In this document: positions 6,508 through 13,200 of the stretch, one piece after another | How the letters are laid out: every line of letters starts with the position of its first letter | How positions within the stretch are numbered: the stretch's first letter is position 1 | From: Lutispora sp041687175 | Lineage (GTDB): Bacteria > Bacillota > Clostridia > Lutisporales > Lutisporaceae | Length of the DNA: 16,015 nucleotides | Reading direction: 5' to 3' | NCBI RefSeq assembly: GCF_041687175.1 | Contig: NZ_JAWLCK010000063.1 | Span: 1 to 16,015 of the forward strand | Position numbers and translations under genes: made by a program | The notes under the pieces: model-generated | The model's input: only the letters and a program-made list of their open reading frames with translations | The model's database searches: none | Told to the model about the DNA's origin: nothing

Positions 6508-7935
6508 ATGGTTTTAGATTTGAGAATAGATAAAAATAAAGAAGAGCCTGCATACTTTCAAATATATGAGCAAATTAGAAATCTCATAACAAGCGGTGCA
6601 TTAAAAGGTGAAAGCAAGCTGCCTTCCATAAGATCTTTATCCAGTGCGTTAGGAGTAAATACTATAACAGTAGTTACCGCATATAATATGCTGGAGAAGG
6701 ATAGATTTGTATACAAAAGGCAGGGCAGTGGAACCTTTGTAATATCCAGAGGGGAAGATTTGCTGCTGAATTCTGAGCAGCCTATGTATTTCGAACCTGG
6801 AGAACTGGATATGGAGAATGAATATGATGATGATTATATAGATTTTTCAATATCGGCTCCTGATCCCAAACTATTTTCTGTTAAGGATTTTCGGCAGGTC
6901 ATGAATGAGGTTCTGGAGGAAGATGGTGCCAGAGCCTTCATGTATCAAAGGAGTGTGGGCTATACTCCATTAAGAAATGCTCTGGTTGATTATGCAAGAG
7001 AATATGGCATAAACTGCTGTGCTGAAGATATATATGTTGTATCGGGAGCACAGCAGGGAATAGATATAATTGCAAAGGCGTTGGTAAAAAGCGGAGACTG
7101 TGTATTTGTAGAGCTGCCTACATACAGCGGAGCTTTGGCAGCCTTTAAATCACGAGGTGCCAAACTGGTCGAGGTACCTCTTAATGATGATGGTCCTGGC
7201 ATAAAGGAATTGGAAAGGTTGGTTAGGCTGTTTAAGCCGGTTTTATTCTATGCCATGCCTAATTTTCATAACCCTACAGGAAGCATATACTCTGTAAGGA
7301 AGAAAAAGTATATGCTCCTGCTTGCAAAAAAGTATGATTTTAGAATTTTAGAGGACGATTATTCGGGAGATTTAAACTATACAGATTCTAAGCTTTTACC
7401 TATAAAAGCCTATGACAATAATGACAGAGTCATCTATCTGAAGAGCTTCTCGAAAATTTTCATGCCAGGTTTTCGTTTAGCTTACATGGCAATTCCTGAG
7501 GATATAAGGAGAAAGGCAGCTGATGCGAAGATAGCTTCTGATATCTCTACATCAGGTCTTATGCAGAGGATACTATGTAAGTATATCGAAAAGGGCATAC
7601 TTGAAAAGCATGTCACATACCTGAGAAAAGAATTCAGTGTAAGATATTTGGAAATGGTGAGGGCAATAAAGAAGACCATTAGAGGAGCAAAGTTTTTCGA
7701 ACCCAAGGGAGGCTTAAATCTATGGATTAACCTTCCAGATGAAGTTAATTCACAAGAGCTTTATGAAAACTGCAGGGAAAAGAAGGTGATTTTTTCTCCA
7801 GGAACATTTTATTTCAATGATGAGAAGGGTCAAGGCTATATGAGGATGAGCTTTGCTGCTACAAATATAGATGAAATCTGGGAAGGATTGTCTATCATAG
7901 GCAACGAAGCAGAGAAGCTTAAACATAAATATTGA
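6508..7935 (+). CDS. MocR-type (GntR/aminotransferase fusion) transcription regulator
   Basis: I start it at 6508 (475 aa) because AAGAAGG precedes that ATG and because the 19 extra codons of the longer reading frame overlap the promoter. Residues about 8-80 are a GntR winged helix ('AYFQIYEQIRNLI', 'KLPSIRSLSSALGVNTITVVTAYNMLE', 'GSGTFV'). Residues about 110-470 are a class I aminotransferase fold: 'HNPTG' with N255, D284 in 'LEDDYSGDL', and the PLP-binding lysine K316 in 'SFSKIFMPGFR'. Such proteins sense PLP or an amino acid rather than catalyse transamination. Its targets are probably its own promoter and perhaps the EamA gene just upstream; control of bioY is unlikely since that gene has its own BirA operator. 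PdxR is one member of this family, but no vitamin B6 genes are nearby. Confidence 0.93.
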   Translation: MVLDLRIDKNKEEPAYFQIYEQIRNLITSGALKGESKLPSIRSLSSALGVNTITVVTAYNMLEKDRFVYKRQGSGTFVISRGEDLLLNSEQPMYFEPGELDMENEYDDDYIDFSISAPDPKLFSVKDFRQVMNEVLEEDGARAFMYQRSVGYTPLRNALVDYAREYGINCCAEDIYVVSGAQQGIDIIAKALVKSGDCVFVELPTYSGALAAFKSRGAKLVEVPLNDDGPGIKELERLVRLFKPVLFYAMPNFHNPTGSIYSVRKKKYMLLLAKKYDFRILEDDYSGDLNYTDSKLLPIKAYDNNDRVIYLKSFSKIFMPGFRLAYMAIPEDIRRKAADAKIASDISTSGLMQRILCKYIEKGILEKHVTYLRKEFSVRYLEMVRAIKKTIRGAKFFEPKGGLNLWINLPDEVNSQELYENCREKKVIFSPGTFYFNDEKGQGYMRMSFAATNIDEIWEGLSIIGNEAEKLKHKY

Positions 7936-7960
7936 CAAAGGAGGAGTTAAAGTTTATCCT
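7932..7960 (+). promoter_or_regulatory. Promoter of bioY
   Basis: A consensus TTGACA (7932-7937, overlapping the MocR stop codon) and TATCCT (7955-7960) are 17 bases apart. Transcription would start inside the BirA operator's left arm. Confidence 0.75.
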
Positions 7961-7963
7961 TGT

Positions 7964-7997
7964 ATTGTAAACCAAAAAGCTACAATAGGTTAACAAT
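7964..7997 (+). promoter_or_regulatory. BirA (biotin repressor) operator
   Basis: ATTGTAAACC (7964-7973), a 14-base gap, and GGTTAACAAT (7988-7997) form an inverted repeat with one mismatch. This matches the known Gram-positive BirA operator layout (TTGTnAACC, about 14-16 bases, GGTTnACAA). It covers the expected transcription start, so biotin-loaded BirA would repress bioY. The birA gene is not in the window. Confidence 0.85.
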
Positions 7998-8013
7998 AGA
8001 AAGGATGATTAAC

Positions 8014-8571
8014 ATGAAATTAACAACAAAAGAAATAACTTTAGTATCCCTCTTCACAGCTTTAATAACAATAGGTTCTAAGATTACAATACCATCACCT
8101 ATAGTACCTTTCACTTTACAGTGGATGTTTGTGGCATTATCCGGTATGCTGCTGGGAGCTAAATTAGGCAGCATCAGCATGGCAGTTTATGTCGTTTTGG
8201 GATTGATAGGTTTGCCTGTATTCACCAAGGGTGGGGGAATAGGCTATATTGTATCACCTACCTTCGGATATCTTATAGGCTTCATAGTCGCAGCCTATAT
8301 AATTGGAAAAGCGGTAGAAAGAATGAAAGGGAATATAACATTTACAAGTGTTTTGCTTTCCATGTTCTTAGGCTTGGCAGTGGTTTATACCATAGGGGTA
8401 TCTTATATGTATCTAATACTTAATTTTTATATTGGCAAATCAATAACATTAGCAAAGGCAATCTGGACAGGAGCTTTGATTTTTATACCTACAGATATGT
8501 TTTCTGCAGTACTTTGTTCTCTTTTGGGAGTCAGAATAGCACGTCAAGTGAAGGAAATAATAGAGGGCTAA
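8014..8571 (+). CDS. bioY: Biotin transporter substrate-binding subunit BioY
   Basis: I place the start at 8014 (185 aa): GAAAGGA lies just before it, and the longer reading frame from 7960 would run through the operator. The protein has about six membrane helices and the BioY signature 'GLPVFTKGGGIGYIVSPTFG' around residues 66-85. BioY is the S-component that binds biotin in the membrane and works with an energy-coupling factor (EcfA, EcfA', EcfT), usually encoded elsewhere in Clostridia, as must be true here. No biotin synthesis gene is nearby, which fits a scavenging role. The BirA operator upstream strengthens the substrate assignment. Confidence 0.96.
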   Translation: MKLTTKEITLVSLFTALITIGSKITIPSPIVPFTLQWMFVALSGMLLGAKLGSISMAVYVVLGLIGLPVFTKGGGIGYIVSPTFGYLIGFIVAAYIIGKAVERMKGNITFTSVLLSMFLGLAVVYTIGVSYMYLILNFYIGKSITLAKAIWTGALIFIPTDMFSAVLCSLLGVRIARQVKEIIEG

Positions 8572-8592
8572 AGCATCATATTTTTTAGCCCT
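8564..8592 (+). terminator. Hairpin at the end of bioY
   Basis: AGGGCTAAA (8564-8572) and TTTAGCCCT (8584-8592) form a perfect 9-bp stem that includes the stop codon. The following T-run is short (TTTCATATAAT), so termination may be incomplete. Confidence 0.6.
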
Positions 8593-8720
8593 TTCATATA
8601 ATCTATAATAGTGTGAAAATTCGGAGATTGATGAAGCTTTTAATAAATTGGTAAAGCAAATCAAATGCCATTAATTTAATTCAGACTAATCCATTATATT
8701 TTACCTCATATCAGCCCTAA

Positions 8721-8749
8721 TTGAAGTTTGTAGTTTTATTGGCTAAAGT
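8721..8749 (+). promoter_or_regulatory. Possible promoter of the activase cluster
   Basis: TTGAAG (8721-8726) and TAAAGT (8744-8749) are 17 bases apart, 60 bases before the first gene. Both boxes are imperfect. The rest of the gap 8593-8808 shows no clear signal. Confidence 0.35.
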
Positions 8750-8808
8750 TTAGAATTGATATATCGTATAGCTAATGTTATTGCAATGCATTAAAGGGGG
8801 TTAAGAAT

Positions 8809-9798
8809 TTGAAGATAGGTATTCCGAGAGCGTTATTGTACTATTATTATCACCCTCTGTGGAAAACATTCTTTGAACATTTGGGATGTGAGGTCATCAC
8901 TTCAGGAAAAACTACTAAAGATTTGATTGATAAAGGAATAAAGGCTTCTGTGCCTGAAATATGCGTTCCAATCAAGATATTGAATGGCCACGCTTTAGAG
9001 CTATTGGAATCTGGGGTAGATTATATGTTTATACCCAGAATGATGAGTATTAGAAAAGGCGAATTTTTTTGCCCAAAATTCATGGGACTTCCTGATATGG
9101 TGAGATACAGTCTTCCAGGAGCCAAAGGCAAAGTGTTATTTCCAAAAATATCATCATTAACTGATGATATTTCAGATGAGGAGCTGTACTTAGATTTGGC
9201 AGAAGCCTTGGGAGTGTCCCACAAACAGATAAAAGAAGCATTAAAAGAAGGCAGGAAGGTTTGGAAGGAGTTTAGAGACATATCCAAGGAAGGTTATACA
9301 GCTCTGGAAGCCATAAATTATGTAGAAACAGGAGAAAAGCCTGAGATAGAGACGAAGGATTACATAGTTACAATTGGATTGATGGGATATGTGTATGATA
9401 TCTATGATGAATTTGTAAGCATGGGAATTGTGGACAGGTTAAGGGAGATGGGAGTCAGAGTTTTGACCTTTGAAATGATGGATGAGGATATGCTGGATAG
9501 AGAGTTGGACAACATGAAAAAGAGGCTTTTTTGGACATTTTCCAATAAACTTCTTGCTGCAGGATATAGATTTCTTAAGGATGAGATCATTGACGGCATA
9601 ATACATGTTACAGCCTTTGGCTGCGGCCCTGACTCATTGATAGGTAAATTGATGGAGATAGACTCCGTTGAATATGGAAAGCCTTTTATGACCATCAGAG
9701 TAGATGAACACACCGGTGAGAATCATCTTCAGACTCGAATAGAGGCATTTATTGATATGATTTATAGAAAAAAGGTAAAGGCTTTAAAGGAGGCATAA
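8809..9798 (+). CDS. DUF2229 protein (acyl-CoA dehydratase activase-related), first copy
   Basis: The gene starts at a TTG at 8809, with AGGGGG eight bases upstream; the 329-aa protein opens 'KIGIPRALLYYYYHPLW', the usual beginning of this family. Conserved cysteines are C27 ('LGCEV'), C52 ('PEICVPIK'), C88 ('FFCPKFMG') and C272 ('FGCGPDS'), which fit an iron-sulfur cluster site as in the related 2-hydroxyacyl-CoA dehydratase and benzoyl-CoA reductase fold. Near the end is 'VDEHTGENHLQTRIEAF' (298-314), shared in form with the next gene. The family occurs both as separate genes and as a domain of very large activase fusions; its reaction is not established. It is followed by its homologue after three bases, so the two are very likely co-translated and may form a heterodimer. 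Confidence 0.9.
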   Translation: MKIGIPRALLYYYYHPLWKTFFEHLGCEVITSGKTTKDLIDKGIKASVPEICVPIKILNGHALELLESGVDYMFIPRMMSIRKGEFFCPKFMGLPDMVRYSLPGAKGKVLFPKISSLTDDISDEELYLDLAEALGVSHKQIKEALKEGRKVWKEFRDISKEGYTALEAINYVETGEKPEIETKDYIVTIGLMGYVYDIYDEFVSMGIVDRLREMGVRVLTFEMMDEDMLDRELDNMKKRLFWTFSNKLLAAGYRFLKDEIIDGIIHVTAFGCGPDSLIGKLMEIDSVEYGKPFMTIRVDEHTGENHLQTRIEAFIDMIYRKKVKALKEA

Positions 9799-9801
9799 TC
9801 A

Positions 9802-10893
9802 ATGAAAGTAGCTTTTCCCTACATGGGAACCACAGTAATATATAAGAAGCTTCTTGAGCTTTTAGGACATGATGTCATAGAACCTCCTGAGCCTACTCAA
9901 AGAACTATTGATCTGGGAGTTAAATATAGCCCGGAATTTGCCTGTTTTCCCCTGAAAGTTGTTCTGGGCAGCTATATAGAAGCAGTAGAAATGGGAGCTG
10001 AGACCCTTATTACTTCAGGTGGACATGGCCCATGCAGGGCAGGATTCTATGGAGAAACCCATAAAAAAATATTAAAAAATATGGGCTATGATGTAGATAT
10101 TATAGTATTTGATGATTATAAGAGAGACATTGTGGGAACAATTAATAAGGTGTTGAGGGTAAAAAACCGCAAGCCTTGGATAGTTGTGTGGAAAGCCATC
10201 AAGGTAGTATATGCTATGGCTAAAGCCCTGGACAGAATAGAACAGAGAATAGAAAAAATGAGAGCCTATGAAGTCAATAAAGGTGAATGTACAAAGGCAT
10301 GGGAAACAATTAAAGATTTGTTTGATCATGTAAAAAATATAAGTGATATTGAGAAGGCAGAGATGGAAAGCAATAGGCTTCTTGATGAGATCAAACTCGT
10401 AGATGTACCCGAAAAAGATAGGATAAGAATAGGCATTGTGGGAGAAATCTATGTGGTCATGGAGCAATCTATCAATCTAAGGATAGAAGAAACCCTGGGC
10501 AGTCTGGGTGCGGAGGTGGAGCGATCCCAGTATCTTTCACAATGGATTGATTTTAATCTAAAGCCTGGGGCTGCAGCTAAAGAGCATGAGCTTTCCATAT
10601 TGAAAAAAGGTGAGAAATACATAGAGGAAATCATCGGAGGCCACGCTAAGCAAACTGTGGGACATATAGTGGATTATGCTGAAAGAGGCTTTGACGGAGT
10701 TGTGCATTTAATGCCCTTTGCCTGCTTACCGGAGTTGGTAAGTCAGAGTATAATACCCACCATAAGCAAAGAGCATAATATTCCTGTTATTACTCTATCT
10801 ATTGATGAGCAAACAGGAGCTGCCAATATACTTACCAGACTTGAGGCTTTCATGGATCTTATTAGAAATATTAAAAGGACAAAAACTGCATGA
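9802..10893 (+). CDS. DUF2229 protein (acyl-CoA dehydratase activase-related), second copy
   Basis: The 363-aa protein starts 'KVAFPYMG' and is related to but clearly different from its upstream neighbour. Likely cluster ligands are C48 ('EFACFPLK'), C78 ('GHGPCRAG') and C308 ('PFACLPE'); C163 lies in a charged helical insert (about 130-200) that the first copy lacks. A second alpha/beta part begins at 'RIRIGIVGEIYVVME' (208-222), and the end repeats the 'IDEQTGAANILTRLEAF' motif (334-350). The ribosome binding site AAAGGAGGC lies inside the end of the previous gene. By position and fold it should be the partner of the first copy, with the activase downstream supplying electrons at the expense of ATP. 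What substrate is reduced or dehydrated is unknown. Confidence 0.9.
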   Translation: MKVAFPYMGTTVIYKKLLELLGHDVIEPPEPTQRTIDLGVKYSPEFACFPLKVVLGSYIEAVEMGAETLITSGGHGPCRAGFYGETHKKILKNMGYDVDIIVFDDYKRDIVGTINKVLRVKNRKPWIVVWKAIKVVYAMAKALDRIEQRIEKMRAYEVNKGECTKAWETIKDLFDHVKNISDIEKAEMESNRLLDEIKLVDVPEKDRIRIGIVGEIYVVMEQSINLRIEETLGSLGAEVERSQYLSQWIDFNLKPGAAAKEHELSILKKGEKYIEEIIGGHAKQTVGHIVDYAERGFDGVVHLMPFACLPELVSQSIIPTISKEHNIPVITLSIDEQTGAANILTRLEAFMDLIRNIKRTKTA

Positions 10894-10905
10894 TGGAGGA
10901 AGCAT

Positions 10906-11871
10906 ATGAATAAAGTATTTATAGGTATTGATGTAGGTTCAGTCAGTACCGATGTAGTTGCTTTAGATGTAGAGGGAAATATACTTTCAACTCAGTACCT
11001 GAGAACTAATGGACAGCCCATTGAAGCAGCAAGAGAAGGATTAAGAGGCCTGAAAGAAGAATTTAATGAGGATATTGAAGTTCTTGCCATAGGTACTACA
11101 GGAAGCGGCAGACAGCTTACTGGCATAATGGTAGGTGCAGATGTAATAAAAAATGAGATAACAGCTCATGCTACAGCAACCATAAGCCTGGTACCAGGGA
11201 CCAGAACCATATTTGAAATAGGCGGTCAGGATTCCAAGATTATTTTTCTTAAGGATGGAATGGTTACGGACTTTGCTATGAACACTGTATGCGCTGCGGG
11301 AACAGGTTCTTTCCTGGAACATCAGGCAGAAAGATTGGGCATACCTATTGAAGAGTTTGGAGATCTTGCTCTTACAGCAAAGAAAAATGTTCGTATTGCA
11401 GGGCGGTGTACAGTGTTTGCAGAATCTGATATGATAGCAAAGCAGCAGTATGGCTTTTCTAAGGCGGAGATAATTAATGGATTATGTGAAGCCCTGGTGA
11501 GGAATTATATCAACAACTTGGGAAGGGGTAAAAAATTAGAACCTCCTTATGTATTTCAAGGAGGAGTGGCTGCCAATAAAGGTATAGTTGCTGCCTTTGA
11601 GAGAGAGTTGAATCATGAAGTAATCGTTCCAAAGAACTATAATGTTATGGGTGCTGTGGGAGCTGCAATACTGGCTAAAGAGCATATTGAAAGGACTGGG
11701 AAAACTACAAGCTTCAGAGGATTTGAATGTGCGGATCTGGAATTCACTCCCACCAGCTTTATATGCGGAGGCTGTGATAATTCTTGTGAAGTAATAAAAG
11801 TCCAGATGGATGGAAAAGTAGTTGCCATGTGGGGAGACCGCTGTGGTAAATGGACAAATTCAGTAGCCTAA
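10906..11871 (+). CDS. ATP-dependent acyl-CoA dehydratase activase (BadF/HgdC family)
   Basis: The 321-aa protein has the ASKHA ATPase fold: phosphate loop 'GIDVGSVSTD' (7-16), 'GTTGSGR' (63-69), 'GGQDSK' (106-111) and 'FQGGVAANKG' (217-226). C129 ('NTVCAAGTGSF') and C168 ('GRCTVFAESD') match the cysteines that hold one 4Fe-4S cluster between two subunits in HgdC. This family couples ATP hydrolysis to low-potential one-electron transfer. Beyond the roughly 260 residues of HgdC there is a tail with C287, C290, C294 and C313 ('CGGCDNSC', 'GDRCGKW'), which could bind another cluster. GGAGGAAG precedes the ATG, 12 bp after the second DUF2229 gene. The true dehydratase subunits are not nearby, so the DUF2229 pair is its likely partner. 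Confidence 0.93.
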   Translation: MNKVFIGIDVGSVSTDVVALDVEGNILSTQYLRTNGQPIEAAREGLRGLKEEFNEDIEVLAIGTTGSGRQLTGIMVGADVIKNEITAHATATISLVPGTRTIFEIGGQDSKIIFLKDGMVTDFAMNTVCAAGTGSFLEHQAERLGIPIEEFGDLALTAKKNVRIAGRCTVFAESDMIAKQQYGFSKAEIINGLCEALVRNYINNLGRGKKLEPPYVFQGGVAANKGIVAAFERELNHEVIVPKNYNVMGAVGAAILAKEHIERTGKTTSFRGFECADLEFTPTSFICGGCDNSCEVIKVQMDGKVVAMWGDRCGKWTNSVA

Positions 11872-11907
11872 CTCCTATAGTAAAATTAATATAAAATAAG
11901 GCATATA

Positions 11908-11936
11908 TTGGTCCCTTCCATAATAATTTATATAAG
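11908..11936 (+). promoter_or_regulatory. Possible promoter of the FMN_bind-like gene
   Basis: TTGGTC (11908-11913) and TATAAG (11931-11936) are 17 bases apart. The -35 is weak; the gene may also be read through from the activase cluster, since no terminator was seen between them. Confidence 0.35.
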
Positions 11937-11948
11937 AGATAGAGTTAG

Positions 11949-12401
11949 ATGGGAGGGATTATTATTAAACATAAAATCATATTGTTGACCAGAAGAAGAT
12001 TAATAATCTATGTACTGATTATTGTCGTCCTTATACTAGCCATTATAGGAGTAACAAACCTTATGAAAAAAAGGGGAGAACCTACGACTTCATCCAACAC
12101 CTTCATATATATGCAATACAAGGATGGAAAGTACATAGGTAACGAAAAGACGGATAAAGGTAATATTCAGGTGGAAGTAACCATTAAGAAGAATAAAATA
12201 CATGAGATTAAGATATTGGAATTCCCACAAGAATACCTAGCAGAGAACAGAGAATTGGAAAAAGAAACTGCAGAGGTCATCAATAAAATAATAAAAACTC
12301 AGGAAATTATGAGCTCAGAAGATATGGAGAGATCCTCCTATGTGATCAACAAACTATTGAAGGCTATTAGAATTGCGGTGGATCAATCCTTGTTACAATG
12401 A
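11949..12401 (+). CDS. Single-pass membrane protein with a divergent FMN_bind-like domain
   Basis: The 150-aa protein has a positive start (LLTRRR), a membrane helix (about 18-36) and an outside domain. Residues 57-90 ('YKDGKYIGNEKTDKG', then 'VEVTIKKNKIHEIKI') follow the pattern 'DGtYtG....G...VeVtikdgkI.di.i' of FMN_bind domains, and the tail 'INKLLKAIRIAVDQSL' matches the last helix. The SGAT motif, whose threonine carries FMN in canonical members, is missing; the equivalent place reads 'DMERSSY', so flavin binding is doubtful. The start is uncertain: no good ribosome site precedes the ATG at 11949, whereas GGGAGGG at 11951-11957 lies six bases before an in-frame ATT (11964), a possible rare start. 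Position beside the activase cluster hints at a redox role but proves nothing. Confidence 0.75.
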   Translation: MGGIIIKHKIILLTRRRLIIYVLIIVVLILAIIGVTNLMKKRGEPTTSSNTFIYMQYKDGKYIGNEKTDKGNIQVEVTIKKNKIHEIKILEFPQEYLAENRELEKETAEVINKIIKTQEIMSSEDMERSSYVINKLLKAIRIAVDQSLLQ

Positions 12402-12420
12402 TAAAGTATTGAATAAAAAG

Positions 12421-12450
12421 ACCCGATTGGAATCATGAATCCAATCGGGT
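12421..12450. terminator. Bidirectional terminator between convergent genes
   Basis: ACCCGATTGGA (12421-12431) and TCCAATCGGGT (12440-12450) form a perfect 11-bp stem with an 8-nt loop. A T-run follows on both strands (TTTTT on the plus side from 12450, AAAAA before it at 12415-12419), so it can end both the FMN_bind-like gene and the PerR-like gene. Confidence 0.93.
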
Positions 12451-12455
12451 TTTTG

Positions 12456-12872
12456 CTAGTGAGTTTTCTGGCAATCCGGACAATAACCGTAAAAATAAAG
12501 TTGCTGTTTAATTAAATTATATCCTGTCCTTGCCTTAACATTATCCAATAAATCATATATCATGTCATTATCTACATCCTCTACTCTGCCACAACTTAAA
12601 CAATGGATGTGAGGATGTTGCTTAGTGTTGGCATCATATCTGGAGCTTCCTTCTCCAAGATCCAGTTCTTGTATTATCCCAATACTTTTAAATACTTCTA
12701 AGGATTTGTATACAGTGGCTAAACTCATTGTAGGGTACATTGGTAGAAGCTTATTGTATATAGTTTCTGCACAAGGATGCTCCTTAGTATTTTTTAATAC
12801 ATTAAATACAGCCAACCTCTGAGGTGTAACTTTGAAACCACGCTCTTTTAATATCTTAGTAATTTCAACCAT
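12456..12872 (-). CDS. perR: PerR-like (Fur family) metalloregulator
   Basis: I start it at 12872 (138 aa), where GGAGGC lies five bases upstream; the longer frame to 12920 would cover the promoter. The N-terminus is a winged helix ('GFKVTPQRLAVFNVL', 'MSLATVYKSLEVF'). Ligands of the B. subtilis PerR regulatory site are all present at equivalent places: H32 ('EHPCAETIY'), D80 ('SSRYD'), H86, H88 and D99 (aspartate rather than the glutamate more usual in Fur). C91-C94 and C131-C134 form the structural zinc site. PerR uses iron and histidine oxidation to sense peroxide and represses oxidative-stress genes, which suits an anaerobe. No peroxidase or catalase gene is nearby, so its targets lie elsewhere. 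Fur or Zur activity is less likely but not excluded. Confidence 0.88.
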   Translation of the reverse strand: MVEITKILKERGFKVTPQRLAVFNVLKNTKEHPCAETIYNKLLPMYPTMSLATVYKSLEVFKSIGIIQELDLGEGSSRYDANTKQHPHIHCLSCGRVEDVDNDMIYDLLDNVKARTGYNLIKQQLYFYGYCPDCQKTH

Positions 12873-12892
12873 AATGCGCCTCCGGGAAAGTA

Positions 12893-12904
12893 TTGTATAT
12901 ACAA
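12893..12904. promoter_or_regulatory. Palindromic operator at the perR-like transcription start
   Basis: TTGTATATACAA is a perfect 12-bp palindrome directly downstream of the -10 box, where a repressor would block initiation. Autoregulation is common in this family. It is not a close match to the classic PerR box (TTATAATnATTATAA), so the binding protein is uncertain. Confidence 0.5.
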
Positions 12905-12933
12905 AGAATATGCCAAACAAGAGAATTTGTCAA
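12905..12933 (-). promoter_or_regulatory. Promoter of the PerR-like gene
   Basis: On the minus strand a consensus TTGACA (12928-12933) and TATTCT (12905-12910) are exactly 17 bases apart, with the gene start about 33 bases beyond the -10. Confidence 0.8.
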
Positions 12934-13103
12934 GTGATAAGTATTGTTAATTCATAAGTATACATGCATTGGAATTAAGAAAAGTCAGATAAATGAGTAT
13001 ATATACGCTATCAATCAATATATTGTCAAATAAATATCAGAAACATTGATAAAATAGGCATAAATTTGATTGTAATACAAAATATATTAGATGCAAATGC
13101 ATA

Positions 13104-13153
13104 TGTATAAATATTATAAAAAAATTATAATTTGTACTTGCATAAATATACTT
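13104..13153 (+). promoter_or_regulatory. Two ArgR-box-like repeats before argG
   Basis: TGTATAAATATTAT (13104-13117) and TGCATAAATATACT (13139-13152) share TGyATAAATAT and are 35 bases apart, putting them on about the same face of the helix. Each matches seven of the ten fixed positions of the ArgR box TGAATwwwwATTCA. The second lies in the spacer of the promoter, where arginine-bound ArgR would repress. In so AT-rich a region chance matches are possible. Confidence 0.4.
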
Positions 13154-13160
13154 ATATTAT
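13132..13160 (+). promoter_or_regulatory. Promoter of argGH
   Basis: TTGTAC (13132-13137) and TATTAT (13155-13160) are 17 bases apart, 40 bases before the argG start. Confidence 0.55.
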
Positions 13161-13200
13161 TATAATTATTATTAATTATTTTAAATGGGGAGTAGATATT

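Noticed and set aside
8612..8674. Short coding-like stretch (CENSEIDEAFNKLVKQIKCH then stop)
   Set aside because: It has a stop just upstream, no start codon and no ribosome site. It may be a gene relic, but 20 residues are not enough to claim one.
13132..13200. Extra 23 codons at the front of argG
   Set aside because: They are a run of isoleucines from AT-rich DNA over the promoter; the family start and the ribosome site are at 13201.
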